Below are positions 44,701 to 56,175 of a stretch of DNA of 64,000 nucleotides, in pieces. A program made the translations under genes and the position numbers. Under the pieces are notes generated by a model. The model was not told the DNA's origin, made no database searches, and saw nothing but the letters and a program-made list of their open reading frames with translations. Location: assembly GCA_001592805.2 (NCBI GenBank), contig CP051143.1, positions 2,294,001 to 2,358,000 on the forward strand, in the 5' to 3' direction. Each line of letters starts with the position of its first letter. Position 1 is the first letter of the stretch. The DNA comes from Peltaster fructicola. Lineage: Eukaryota > Ascomycota > Dothideomycetes.

Positions 44701-47700
44701 TCTTCGGCTTCCTTCTCTTTCTTTGCTGCTTTCTCCTTCTCTGAGGTGGATGTCTTACTTGTCTTTGAGCTGCTGCCCCAAAGACTGCTGCCCCAGCCTG
44801 AGGATGTCGACTTTGATGTAGATGACTTTTTGTCTTCTTTCTCCTTGCTTGGCTTGATCTCCGCTTCAGGCTCTGGTTCTTCAGGTGTAGATTCCTCAGC
44901 GATGTCAAGAATATCGTCTATCTTGTCCTTCTTACTGGATTTCCCATCCTTGGAAGAAGTCTTTGTCAGCTTCGACTCTTCGACCTTCGGCACGTCGTCG
45001 ACAGTCGTGGATCGTGACAGACTGCCCTTCTTGGCAGCTGTCTTGTCGTCTTTCTTTTTCTTCGTGCCAAAACCCCAAGGGTCGTCAGCGGCAGTGTCGC
45101 CGAAGTCCAGCAATGCAGGCTTATCAGCTGCCGGTGGCGGTGGCGGTGGCTCCTCGACGACAGTAGTCTCAAGCGCACCCTTCTTTGACTTCTTCTTCTC
45201 CTTCTTGCCGGTGGTCCATGAGTCCCACGAGTCTTCAGTGGTTTTCTCCTGCACAGACTCAGGTAGGAGCACAGCGACATCGGGTGTAGTCTCGGACGAC
45301 AGCTCCGTTATGCCTTTCGTTTTCTCCTTTGTCTTGCTCTTCGTCTTCTTACCCGTGCCCCAAGTGTCCCATAGATCGTCCTTAGGCTCTTCGACAGTCT
45401 CTGGCTCCAAGACTTTTTCGTCTTTCGGTTCTGGGTCCGGCTCGGTCTTGCCCTTAGACTTCTTGTCCTTCTTAGATGTAGATCCCCAACCGAAGTCCCA
45501 ATCAGGGGTAGTCTTCTCGGCAGTAGACTCTGGGACGACAGGAGGAGGTGGTGGTGGTGGGATCTCTTCGACGGCGGCACCTTTCTTGCCCTTCTTCTTC
45601 TTGCCAGTGTCCCAACCAGAGTCCATCCAGTCATCCTTCGGCGGCGTGGTCTCTGCAGGCACTACAGGAGCAACATCAATCACAGGATCGGCTTCTGCGC
45701 CCCATTCGAATGTGCTCTTGGTTGTCTTCTTGTCCTTCTTCTTAGTCGCAGCGCCCCATCCAAGGAAGTCGTCAACCGGATCAGCAGCAGGTTCGAGTGT
45801 ACCTGTCTCCTTTGTGTTCTTATCGTCCTTGGTCGTGGCTGTAACGACCTCGCCCTTCTTGCCTTTCTTCTTGTCCTTCGCACTCCACGAGGCTCCCCAC
45901 AAATCGTCGTCTTTCGCCTCTACGGCAGGTTCTGGCTCAGATTTTGGCACAACGACCACTGGCTCAGGCTCAGCATTCTTCTTCTTCTTTTTGTCTTTCT
46001 TGGTCTCGAAGCCAGTCCAGGGATCATCGGCGGGTGTATCATCTGCGGTAGCGATGACAGGATCCGGCTCTGGGGCAGCAGCAGCAGCAGCAGCGACGGC
46101 GGCGGCTGCTCCTTTCTTCTTGTCCTTCTTCTTGTTTCCCGTGGTCATGAACGAGCCCCATGGGTCCTCTTCTTTCGACTTATCCTCCTCTTCCTTTGCT
46201 GGTGCTCCAAGATCGGCAGCATCCTTGTTGTTGCTCGAGGACTCAAAATCGAAGTCGAACCCGCTGCTTTTCTTCTTATCTTTGGTCTTTGACTTTGTGG
46301 TTGTACCGAATGCGCCCCAGTCAGTATCAGGCACGGGCGTCTTGTCATCTTTGGTCGTCTTGTCATCGACGGATTCGAAACCCCATGATGTTTTGGCAGC
46401 ATTATCGGCCCAGCCGCCTCCCCATCCACCGCCACCGCTGAAGCTGAAGCCGCCGGCGGCCTTGGAGTCCTTGCTGTCGAAGCCGAGATCGAGGTCGAGC
46501 TTAGGAGCACTGTTCTTGTCGTCGCCTAGGTCGATACTATCAAATTTCATGTCGTTGTCAGCTGCAGGCGTGGTTTCAGGCTCGACCTAGGAGCAGTTAG
46601 CATTCGTTATGTGATGCTCAAAGGTGATGAGTAGTGGTCGCATGCGCATGAGGGTGTATGGCGTGGTATCAGCTGCCTAATAAGCTCCAAGCTTGCATAA
46701 GCGCCACCAAACCAGTTATGCTTCCCTTGCAAGCGAACCCCGGTCGGCCAACCATATACCTCATGCATATATTGCGAATCACGTTGCAGGTGGTATGATC
46801 ACTTACCTTGCCTTTCTTTCCCTTCTTCTTCTTGGTTGTGGCCATTCCCCACTCATCATCTGCGACTGTCTCTGCTGGGACAACTGGTTCTGGCTCTGGC
46901 GGTGGTGGTGGAGGAAGCTCTTCAGGCTCTGGGTCAGCAAGCTTGCCTTTCTTGCCTTTCTTCTTCTTTCCACCAACGGGTGCAAAGGAGCCCCATTCAT
47001 CGATAGGGTCGGCCTCGGCTGCTGGAGGCTCCTCGTCCTTGGGCGGTTCGTCCTCTTTCTTCTCTTCGTCCTCATCGAGGAATTCCCTGTGCAGCGTTAG
47101 CAGTCATAGACATGACAAGCATGATGTATCCACGTACCAAGCGTTCTTCTTCTTGTTCTTCTTGTTCTTCTTGCTAGAGCCGCCATCGTTCCACCAGTCA
47201 TCTTCATCTTTGCCGCCCTTGTCGCCGCCTCCAGGAGGATCACTACCTCCTCCGTCGCCTCCTGCACCGGAGCCGCCATCACCGTTCCCGTCACCACCCT
47301 CTGCTGTGTCATCTTTCTTACCTTCGTCATCTGAGTCATTCCACTTCGACTGCTGTGCTGCTTTGGCAGCCTGCTTAGCTTTTTTCTTGTTAGCATGTTG
47401 TCGAATGTTGTCGGTCCCAGTGAAGTCAATCCTTGAATCGGTAGACGCCGTTCTCTTCGGAGCAGATAGAGGTGTTGGCTTCTCCTCAGCCAGGCTGTAG
47501 ACATCGCCGCATGTTGCCAGATAATCTGTCGTTGTGTAGTCCGGTGGTAAATCGGTCAGACTCTCTTCGTAAGATGGCGGCGCGACGAGGCCGACACTGT
47601 GTGCGCAAGCGATCTTTTCGAGCGTAGAGCTTAGCTCCAGCACCGTTGTGAGCATCCACCATGATGCCGATTGTTGTATTAATTGTTCCATTGTTCGCAT

Positions 47701-47811
47701 ATCGAATTCCTGGTAACTGACATCATCCGTCCCAGTTTTCTGCCTCTGGGTCGCGTGTTCGCGCAATGCGCAGACAAGGTGGCCGGCGTATAAAGCGTTC
47801 AATGTTGCCAT
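41731..47811 (-). CDS. Giant Lys/Trp-repeat disordered protein (one frame break)
   Basis: Exons 47811-47138, 47086-46807 and 46586-41731; introns 51 and 220 nt; about 1935 aa. The N-terminal 90 residues (MATLNALYAGHLVCALREH to DLPPDYTTTDYLA) look folded and conserved. From about residue 200 the protein is made of some 18 imperfect modules: an acidic stretch, a Trp-Gly motif (WGSFMTTG, WDSWTTG, WGFGTKK, WGFWGS), then a Lys cluster. The final third is Arg/Glu-rich and probably helical, ending with SWLKKIF and a short extension. Near 42716 the frame of the Arg/Glu helix changes: RRAERRARR runs on as EEREAAEEEARQVRRAE only if one G is restored. The other frame keeps open to 42225 but its composition degrades. 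Nuclear, wall or scaffold roles are all possible; I cannot name a family. Confidence 0.75.
43600..47200 (-). repeat. Degenerate Trp/Lys coding modules
   Basis: About 18 diverged copies of a 20-70-residue module within the giant protein gene. The invariant feature is one or two Trp beside Gly, followed within 5-12 residues by KK-rich text. Copies are too diverged at DNA level for recent expansion except the Lys codon runs. Confidence 0.65.
46075..46110. repeat. Trinucleotide GCA/GCG repeat coding Ala
   Basis: A short GCA then GCG triplet run on the plus strand encodes an Ala/Val tract on the minus strand in the giant protein. It is a likely length-variable microsatellite. Confidence 0.6.
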
Positions 47812-48976
47812 TGGATGCGCAGAAGACGCACTGTGAGTTGTTCTGCGATGATGGCGCTGCGCTCATGGAAGGCGATCTTGGACGAAAGAGCGCCGAATCG
47901 TGGACGAATGTGAGAGGACGTGAAGTAAGGAGTCGTTGGGAAGTTCTCCTCGCAGCTGTAGTCGGAGTAGTCGATCACGGGTCGCTCCTTTGCAGTGAAA
48001 GGAGACTTATGGTGTATTGCAGAAGCAGTGTTTGCCTCTGAGGACTTTTCGTTTTGGTGAACGGGCCCCTGTGAGTGGCAGGGCAAGATTTGATGCGTGT
48101 GTATCGCAGGGCGAGCACAGTCCAATCTTTGCCTATCGGTGCCGAGAACTCGCTTAGCCTGTCACACCACCACCTGAGCTCATCCTTCAGCAGATCGAGC
48201 CCTGATCTGCTGTCAGAACGATGCGAAAGACAGTAGATAACAGCCTCGTGCGATCCAGAAAGAGGAAAATGTAGTAGTGTTTACGTCTCCTACCGTCTCC
48301 ACGATGATGGCGCCTAGCAGAAAAGATTTGCACGAGACCTCATGCACGTAGGATTGGGCGCCCAGTCCAATGCACAGCAACGCAATACCTGCAAGCCTAG
48401 CAACGTTCTCGGGAGAAGCAGGGTCTGCGGACAGTCGAAGGACGAGTGGGTTGAGTGAGCAGAAGACATGCTGTAGTTGAGCTTTGCTTTCACCGCCATA
48501 TGATATCCACGGAGCGGGCCTGTAGTGCTACAGATTTCCTGCATTCAAGTGGGGAGCATCGAGTAATATGGTGTGCCATTGGCACACAGCTGTCTGCTAG
48601 CTCATGCTAGACTGCAGTAGTGATCTATGCTCATGGCGTGTCGTGTTGCCAATCATAACTGTCAAAGAGCTCGAGGTTGGGTAGCCAACTTCACTGGTGT
48701 GGCAAAAGAGAAAGGAGGCGTCGAGAATGGTAAGATGGCGATGTAAGAAGCATTCTGAACGTCAGTGCCACAGACGCAGGCTCGCATTGACGCTGGTGAT
48801 CACAGTTGGCACTATGCTGATCATTGAATTATACGGCATACAGCAGCCGAGTGTTTCTATGTGACGGGACGACATGATGTTCTTGACAATGTGCCACATC
48901 CTTCGACCAGACAGGCACAACTCAATCTCGAACTCTAACAGATGGTTCCCAGAAAGCCAATAGCCAGATGCCTTGG
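47812..48976. other. Intergenic region
   Basis: This 1.2 kb region is the promoter of the giant-protein gene and the 3' flank of the next gene; both are on the minus strand. Only short frames occur. Confidence 0.5.
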
Positions 48977-51649
48977 TCAAACGTCATGCCCTGATGATAC
49001 TTGAAGACCGTCCAGTACTCGTCTTGCATCATCCAGTCTCCGCCTCAACACCTTGCCTTCGTATTGGTCTTCTTCTTGTAGACGTACACAGACCCGTCGA
49101 AGACTCTCAATCAGCCCTGACACAACAGCCTTGTCCTTATCGCCCAGCGCTCTACCAGCTGGATCGAGCAATGCCTTGAACGCAAGAGCGGTGACATCAA
49201 TCGCGGATGCTGGCGACGATGGAGCGCTGACTGCACTTGTAGCATTGATGATCTTCTGCGGCGTGGTCGGCACTGCGGCACGAGATATGCCTCCAACGCC
49301 AGAATCAGCACGATCTGAACCATCGTCCATCTCCGGGAGTCTAGGAGCCGTTGGCGTCACGACATCTGCTCGTGCAGTGCTAGGTCGAGGCACTTCCGGA
49401 ACCGGGCTTGACCAGTCAAGCCGACTGCCACTTCGACTTGTCCCACCTTCGTCAGCAGTCGCAAACGTGGCCAGCGTGCTCATACTTTCGCTGGACATGC
49501 TTCTGCCATGCTGATTCTGCAGACGAGCTTCAATGAGGCGAAGAGCATCAGGCGTACCAGGCGTCTGTGGCATTTCCTCCTCGTCGAAGTGTTCTTCCAT
49601 CTGTGTCTGTGGTGCCCTGGCGGTCGCTGTCGACGATACTGACGCAGTATCAGACACTTCCTCGTCGGACGAAATCTGGCCAGAGTTGTAGCTGCCCATT
49701 GCGCTATGCAGGAAGAAGTGCTCATAGTCGAAGGCGTCCTCTCTTTCTTCGTGTGGCACAAAGTTCGGATCCTCTTCCTCAACGTCGTTGTATATGCTCT
49801 CTTCCATGTCGTCCTCTTCGGCGTCCGAGGAAGCCATCTCTTCTACTGGTGAGTCATCTGGTGAGGCGTCCTCATAGAAAGTGTCACTCTGGTATTCGTC
49901 CATCTCAGGCTCAGAGTATTCGGGATCGTTGAAAGCACCAGGCATCTCAGCACTGCCTTTATACTGGTGGTGCGAGAATCGCTGATATGCAGGCTCGACA
50001 ATGGCAGTACCACTAGGAGTGCGCTTGTGGAGATCAACGGTTTTCTTAGCAAGGCCACTGCTGTCGCTGCCGCTGCTCTTCTGTCGTGCCGCGAGCTCAG
50101 CGAACGCATTACGACTCCCTGTCGGCGCATCGTGAGGCCACTGCGGCAATGATGGGCTGTGCGAGTCTTGGCTGCTGGACTGATTGTACCACATCTCCGG
50201 AGCATCGTGTGAAGCGTTGTTGAACGGCGAGGAGTCACGGAGGTTGTTAGCGCTCGCTCTTCGCATCTTGTCTTCTCGAGCCCTCTCCTTGAGGTTCGAT
50301 ATTCTGCCTTTCAAGCTTGCCATCTGATCACGTAGGTCCTCGGATGCAGACGAGCCTGCTATGGAGGGAGTGAGATGCGAAACACCAAGTCCGATAACAC
50401 CGACGACCTCTGGCGCGCGGAAGCTGTGTCGTCGTGATGTCTCGATATGGTTGATTCGATCGTCCTCGGACACTGGTTCAAGACTTGAGTCTGGCGAGTG
50501 CTTCATTCGTGCTTGTTTGTGGTCCGTGGGAATAACGAGCTTGTTCATACCGAACGAGTCATAACTGCGACTTGCTCTGAGGTTAGCAGTCCAGATGTCT
50601 GGAGAGTTAGCAGCTGAATTCGGCGTTCGTATTGGAAATCGACTTCTGCTCATAGATGTATGAGGTCGATCGTAGTCCAGATCGCTACCACCTCGACTGT
50701 GTCCGAGGTAGTCGTGGCGCATGACTGGTGAGCTGGCTTGCGAGTGCAGCATGCGCCGGGAAGGATTGTATGGATCTGTGTCGTATGCCATTGAATCAAG
50801 CCGCCGATGTGTATAACTATAGGAGCTCGAGCCGAGAGGAGACGAAAGTGATGTCGCTCGCTTGAGATTCGCTGCAGTCAAGGGCGCGACAAGGTCTCGC
50901 GCTCCACGTAAATTGCCTTCCATGAGCTGCAGCTGTCAGTATCTGTTGTTCTGAGGTCTTCGTCTCCTTACATTCAAGCGCTTCTTAGCATTGGCAAGAA
51001 TCTCTTCCGCTCGTTTGCTTAGAAGCGCAGATACCTGCTCCTCTTCCTCTTTCGCCCTGCGCTGCTCGTCGTACGCTATGGCTTCCGAGCTGATGCCCTC
51101 AGTCTCGGTCATTTCATCATCCGTCATGTCCACGTTTCTGTACTTTTGTAAGAATTCGGGCATCTTGGCCATCTCCTCACTATCCAGCGAGCTGTTGCTG
51201 CTGCGCCTTTCTCGCCCCGGCGCGACACTGATACGATCGTTGAGCAAGGGCGAAGAAGCTAAAGCAACGTTGTCGTCTTCGGGCGGTACCAGTGTCTGTG
51301 CGAAGGACACATTGTTCGCGCTGCCCGTTTGACTGCGCACCAGTAGCATCTTGCGACTCATCAGCCCTCTCTTCTCCCTGTGGTCGTCGCGCGTGGGTGT
51401 GGTCTGCATAGTTCCTTGCTCATTCGATTTGTCGCGAAGATAGTTGTACTGCGGTGCTCTCCGGGGCGTTGTGGGAGACGACAGGAGTCGTGGAAAGCCG
51501 TCGTCTGGTAAGACCTGCGCGAATCTCAGCCCTGCTTTCATTGATGCGTCGAACTAGCTTACCATGTCAGGATTTGTGAGTGTTGGGCTGGGCAACGACG
51601 GCAATGGTTTGTTGTCCTCATCGCTGCCCAGGCGCGAGTACAGCGCCAT
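48977..51649 (-). CDS. Large disordered fungal protein, function unknown
   Basis: Exons 51649-51563, 51514-50972 and 50926-48977 (introns 48 and 45 nt) encode 859 aa beginning MALYSRLGSDEDNKPLPSLP. Most of it is Ser/Pro/Arg-rich and disordered. Two short coiled-coils are visible: around residues 165-210 (EQRRAKEEEEQVSALLSKRAE, then AEEILANAKKRLN) and near DLRDQMASLKGRISNLKERA. A very acidic patch follows (SSDAEEDDMEESIYNDVEEE). The C-terminal 90 residues (KALLDPAGRALGDKDKAVV, then LIESLRRVCVRLQEED) look folded. This pattern suggests a cortical or cytoskeletal scaffold, but I recognise no family. A further upstream codon series exists, but ATG 51649 fits the splice and composition. Confidence 0.75.
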
Positions 51650-53487
51650 TGCGAGAACCAGCTGTCGTGGTGTATGGGGTGGTAAAGTAGTCCTTGTGGG
51701 CCACACACTATGGCAGGAACTAATTAAGACATGTCGTGGGTAAGTTATATACAAGAAAACAAAATCAAAGATATCAATGCATTGAGAAAATGGGAATAGA
51801 GTTCATACAACAAAAAGCGACGAAGAGAAACGGCCGGTGATGTGTGAAGCTATTGGCGACCAGGAAGCAGGCCTGGGGTCTGTGTGAAATGTGATATGGC
51901 GTGTGCAGGTACAGGTCGTCAGTCCTACACTTATTTTCTGGAGAGGTCGCTCTTGTGGTCGGCCATCTAGCACCCGCCTCAATGGTTCCCGAGCGGTTCG
52001 GAGCTAAAGGACCGTACAGTAGCCCAGCTGGCCGGCTTGGGCATAGACGCTGCTCTCCAGGTCTTCTTCGTTTCTCGTCCCAGATGTGTGTGCTGCGTAC
52101 CAGGATCTTCAGGCACCCGCTGTAGGCTTTACGCTAGTTCAGTGTCTCCTGAGGTTGTTGGCTGGACCTGGTGCATGAACAACTCGTCCCTCAGCCGTCT
52201 TGCACCCAGCCTCCGTACGAAAAGACGTTGAAAAGGGCTGTACAATGCTGATCCACTACTGTACGCACTGTTCGCAGAGAGCAGGCTTCATATGCTTTCA
52301 AGTGGACCTGATAAGGCGCGGATGGTCATGTGAAAAGGACCGAGGTCGACCAATAGTGCTGATGTGCTTGAAAATTGTGCCAATGTGGCCAATGAAGGAG
52401 CAGTATATCGGCATTGGAGGATATTTCAATTGGTGGATCGCGGCTGTCGTATAATGTGACTGAGGACAGGGACAACAGGTTGGCTCTGGCGTATGTCGTG
52501 CTTGTAGCTCTATGACGCATCTGCCTGAGTTTGCGGTGTGAATAGAGCGTTCAACGACATTTGGGAAGCGTCTGGTCATAGCACATGTCTCGCGGCGCGT
52601 GCTCTTGTAGGACTCGAATGCCGCAGCGTAGACGCGTCTCTCAGGGACTGGCGTAAGTGACATTTCGGCAGTCTTGTTGAGCTCATCTTGGATCATGCAC
52701 CAGGCAGGGATGATATGATCGATTGCCGCCACTACTGCAATGTCCACCAGCTCTCACAGACAGTATCGACTCCACGATACTGCGTGCTTGTAGCAGCTGG
52801 TGAAGTCGTCGCTCGCTGCGGAGTATTGAGTAGGAGAGATGCAATCATGAGTGGTTGTCTTTGAGGTGGTATATGATCGCCAGTGAGCCTCAAGAGCTGT
52901 GATTTTCGTTTGCCTGCGGGCGTTGTCGTCTTTTTTCTCGATTTTGCTTTGCTCCATAGATGGTGATCGTATTGCTGAGAGGATCTTAGTAGAGATCTGA
53001 AGACGCCCAACGGCCGTGTAGGGTGCGTTCGACGAGCAATTATATAAGGAGTCAAATCGACGTCGATGATGCTGACAAGTGAAGTATCGTGCATTGTGCT
53101 GAAGAAGAATTGTTTGTCAACGGCGTGAAGACATCTTAATGATAAGTTAGGAAGGCACGCAACATAACACAACACACAGAACCGATGACTCAAACATTAC
53201 TATTCTTCAAGCTGTATCTCATCTAGCATGCAGCATTATGTACATAAAGGCTGATTCGGAGACCACCCAAGAAACGTATCGATCAAACCAGCTCAACCTC
53301 AAGCAACACTGCCCGATAGCTCAGTGAAGGACTGCGTAGCTCATGCTCTTGGTCGTGGCATAGTCGATGACGAATATGCTGTGCGTGTATACGCCGTTCT
53401 AACCAATGCGGTTGTGGTATCATAGTCGCAAAGAAGGAAAGCAATGACTCCCAGGAGGTCCGTCATAACACCATATCATACTCCGTT
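51650..53487. other. Gene-poor intergenic region with one possible broken gene
   Basis: This 1.8 kb stretch holds the promoter of the disordered-protein gene and the 3' end of the kelch-like gene. A possible interrupted coding frame lies at 52298-52957 (listed separately). The rest shows nothing I can name. Confidence 0.5.
52298..52957 (-). pseudogene. Possible gene interrupted by a single stop codon
   Basis: From ATG 52957 one minus-strand frame runs to a stop at 52298 with only one internal stop, TGA at 52756-52754, over 220 codons. The text on both sides is protein-like (KIEKKDDNARRQTKITALEA; AVVAAIDHIIPAWCMIQDEL). No GT-AG intron that removes the stop and keeps the frame was found. It may be a young pseudogene, a sequencing error, or a chance open frame. 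I recognise no family. Other frames in the region are also fairly open, which weakens the case. Confidence 0.35.
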
Positions 53488-56175
53488 TCATTTAGCCGCG
53501 CCTATGCCAAGGTTGACCCAGCTGACGTCGTTGTCGAGTTGCTGGTCAGCGTCAACAGCAGGCATTGGGTGACCAATCTCAGTCTCTCGGGCTGCAGCTG
53601 GATAGTGCTTCATAGACACTGCGCGTGGGAACAATGTCATGTTGGAGGCACGATCGCCGCCCGCATTTGCAGCTGAGGTCAGACCGGAGAGGCCAGATCC
53701 ACCTTTCGTGGACTTTTGGCTTGGTCCTCGGGCAACAGCAGTGTAGGTGTCGCCGACTGGCTCAGGGAAGACAGTGATGTTGCTATCCCGTGCTGAATCT
53801 GCGAACAAAGATGGGTGCTTCAGCTCGTCCTTCACTTGAGCCCACTCTGCACTTGGAGAAGCAGTGTAGGCCATCTTCGATTTGCCACCACCGGGGAAGA
53901 AGGTCGCACCACCACTCTTGCGACGACTGTGAGGCTCGCCGTAAATTGAGTTTGTATACATACTGCTTGTGCGGCGAGAGTTGTTGCCATCAGTGTCGTT
54001 GACGTGATCCTTGAACGACGTTGTCATTGGCGTCCAGGTGCCATTGATGCCCGCACCAAGTTGATTGGAGAAATACTCGCTGGCAGCTATGCTACTTCTA
54101 GTGCGGCGACGATTGGTGTATGAGGATGCTGTTGCAGTAGAGACGGGACGGAACTTTTCGCTCTCTTCGATTCTGCCAGTCTGTGCTTCTGGCACACTCT
54201 TGACGAGATTCTCGGTAGAGTTCGAGACGGATGGGTTTGAAGATGCGACAGCAGACAATCTCTGTCCATCGATGGTCTTTGTGAAGTCGATGTTGAGTGG
54301 AGGCATCAGATTCGAGGCAGGGATGTGTGATGGCATGGCAGGTGCTGGTGCTGCTAGGTGCTGAGGGATGCTGTCCTGAGCCCTCGAGTACGCAGATCCA
54401 TCTGACGGCATTGGCTTACGATAAGCCGAAGGAAGATGGGACATGCCTTGCTCACTGGTTGGTTCGCTTGTCGCGAAATATCTTGACCAGCCAGAGCTTC
54501 GCTTCCTCTGTTCCTTGTCTGCTTCGATCGGTGCCAATCCAAGGACATTTGCTATCTCAGCTCTGTCCGACTGATATGTTGGAGCAGGCTTGCGAATGAT
54601 TGGAGGTGACTTTCTGTTCACAGGAAGCATCTCAATCTCCTTGCCGAGCCCGTACTCCTTGCTGGAACCGTACTCCTTATCGACAAGCTCTTTCATGCTG
54701 TCCCAACTACCCTTTGGCTGGTGATTTACCACGCTGGTGCTCTTTGAACCACGCGAGAAGCGTATCTTGCTGAAGCGTGACGATCGAACTGCGCCTGGTG
54801 CGACGGGAGGTATCCTTGACGAGTTGTTGTAGCGATCTGCTGTTGGGAAAAAGTTGTGTTGCGAGCCTTCAGCTTCCTTCATGAACGATGCTCCACGATC
54901 AGCGAAGCTCATTCTACCACCTTCGCCGTAGCCCTCACGAGCAGCATTCTTTCGCTTTCTGTATCGCATGAACAGGAGAATGAGCAGGAAGAGGACGAAA
55001 AGACCAGCGATGACACCAATGATGACACCCAGCTGAAGCACGAGCATCGAGTGTTGACGCGCAGCAGCATCCGAGACAACGGCATCCGGCACTGAGCCTG
55101 ATGATGTTGCGGCTGCAGAAGATGAGGTATCTGTTGCTGAAGAGGTGGCAGTAGCAGTAGCGGACGAGGTTGCTGACGCAGAGGTCGATGTGACGAGAGG
55201 TGTCTGGTCGCCGTAGAAGTAGCGCGAGGTATCGACCCAGCCATTGTTGGTCTGATTGAAGAGAGTGACCGACTGGTCGGTATTGCCACCTGCGAAAGCC
55301 ACCAAGCCTTGTCCATCTGATGCGAAAGAGTAGTCTGAGCGAGTGATGGTAGGTGCGATTGAGCTGTTGTAGGATGGCCAGTTCGACGCAGTCAAATCAC
55401 GCTTCGATGCTCCGCCAAGGTATGTACCGACTGCTGCAGCGCCGCCATTAGCACCCTGCAGCAACAGCGAAGATACCTTGTTAGGCGACATGGTCAGATC
55501 GTAGGTCTGCAAGACCTTGCTGCCATCGGCGCCTGTGATGAGCTGACCCTTAACTCCAGTGCCAAGAGGTGCTGGCAGGCCCGTTTCGTACATACTCCAT
55601 CCACCACTGGAGCTGAACAGCATGACAGAGGTGTCCAAGCTTGTGCCGCCGGTCATGACTGCATGGCTGCTGTTCCATTGTCCAAGAATTGGCAGGTTGG
55701 CTGTGTGACCAAGCGCAGTGTAACCATCAATGACATATGGTGCCTGAGCAACGATAGTGAACGTCTGCGACGATAGCCATTGAGCGTCGCTGGCTTTGTT
55801 GCCAGCATAGACCAGAATGTTGTTGGTGTCTGGAATGTAGATAGCACTGTGATTCAGACGGTTGCGCATCTGGTCGTTGGGTGGCGTGAGTGTCTCCCAT
55901 GTCTTGTTGCCAAAGAAGTATCGCTGAAGTCCCATATAGCTGGAGTCGTCGCTGGTACCGCCAACGACATAGAGCGCCGATTGCGATGGGTCTGCATTGG
56001 TGACCTTTGCGCAAGCTGCTCCAGTCACAGCCTTGCCAGTCGGTTCCGAATTCCAGGTTGCGTTCTGCTGGAGAGCTAACGATTGGAAGGAATTTGATGA
56101 TAGCACATACAGCGTACCATTGTTGATAGTGGAACAATGTCCATCCAGCGCCTGTGGAGGCGAGGGAACGGACAT
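53488..56175 (-). CDS. Kelch-like single-pass plasma-membrane or wall-sensor-like protein
   Basis: A single-exon model of 895 aa. Residues 10-325 resemble a kelch/beta-propeller ectodomain with many N-glycosylation sites (NAT, NKT, NSS, NQT) and repeated ALYVVGGTSDD / NILVYAGNK / VMTGGTS strands. A Ser/Thr/Ala stalk (about 330-370) and a transmembrane helix (about 377-400, VIIGVIAGLFVLFLLILLF) followed by RYRKRK give an outside-in topology. The 490-residue cytoplasmic tail is Ser-rich and disordered. No signal peptide is present at ATG 56175, though the topology requires one; a CCACAG acceptor seven codons in (56152) suggests an unannotated upstream exon. Similar proteins are widespread and uncharacterised in Pezizomycotina. 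Confidence 0.75.
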   Translation of the reverse strand: MSVPSPPQALDGHCSTINNGTLYVLSSNSFQSLALQQNATWNSEPTGKAVTGAACAKVTNADPSQSALYVVGGTSDDSSYMGLQRYFFGNKTWETLTPPNDQMRNRLNHSAIYIPDTNNILVYAGNKASDAQWLSSQTFTIVAQAPYVIDGYTALGHTANLPILGQWNSSHAVMTGGTSLDTSVMLFSSSGGWSMYETGLPAPLGTGVKGQLITGADGSKVLQTYDLTMSPNKVSSLLLQGANGGAAAVGTYLGGASKRDLTASNWPSYNSSIAPTITRSDYSFASDGQGLVAFAGGNTDQSVTLFNQTNNGWVDTSRYFYGDQTPLVTSTSASATSSATATATSSATDTSSSAAATSSGSVPDAVVSDAAARQHSMLVLQLGVIIGVIAGLFVLFLLILLFMRYRKRKNAAREGYGEGGRMSFADRGASFMKEAEGSQHNFFPTADRYNNSSRIPPVAPGAVRSSRFSKIRFSRGSKSTSVVNHQPKGSWDSMKELVDKEYGSSKEYGLGKEIEMLPVNRKSPPIIRKPAPTYQSDRAEIANVLGLAPIEADKEQRKRSSGWSRYFATSEPTSEQGMSHLPSAYRKPMPSDGSAYSRAQDSIPQHLAAPAPAMPSHIPASNLMPPLNIDFTKTIDGQRLSAVASSNPSVSNSTENLVKSVPEAQTGRIEESEKFRPVSTATASSYTNRRRTRSSIAASEYFSNQLGAGINGTWTPMTTSFKDHVNDTDGNNSRRTSSMYTNSIYGEPHSRRKSGGATFFPGGGKSKMAYTASPSAEWAQVKDELKHPSLFADSARDSNITVFPEPVGDTYTAVARGPSQKSTKGGSGLSGLTSAANAGGDRASNMTLFPRAVSMKHYPAAARETEIGHPMPAVDADQQLDNDVSWVNLGIGAAK

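Noticed and set aside
44167-46590. An 807-codon plus-strand open frame antisense to the giant repeat protein
   Set aside because: It is a mirror of biased codon use (AAG-rich Lys runs read as Leu/Phe/Ser on the other strand). Its product is a Ser/Phe/Leu-rich string with no domain, and the minus-strand reading has introns and a plausible start.
53310-53345. tRNA-like A box (GATAGCTCAGTG)
   Set aside because: No matching B box, anticodon stem or acceptor stem could be folded around it.
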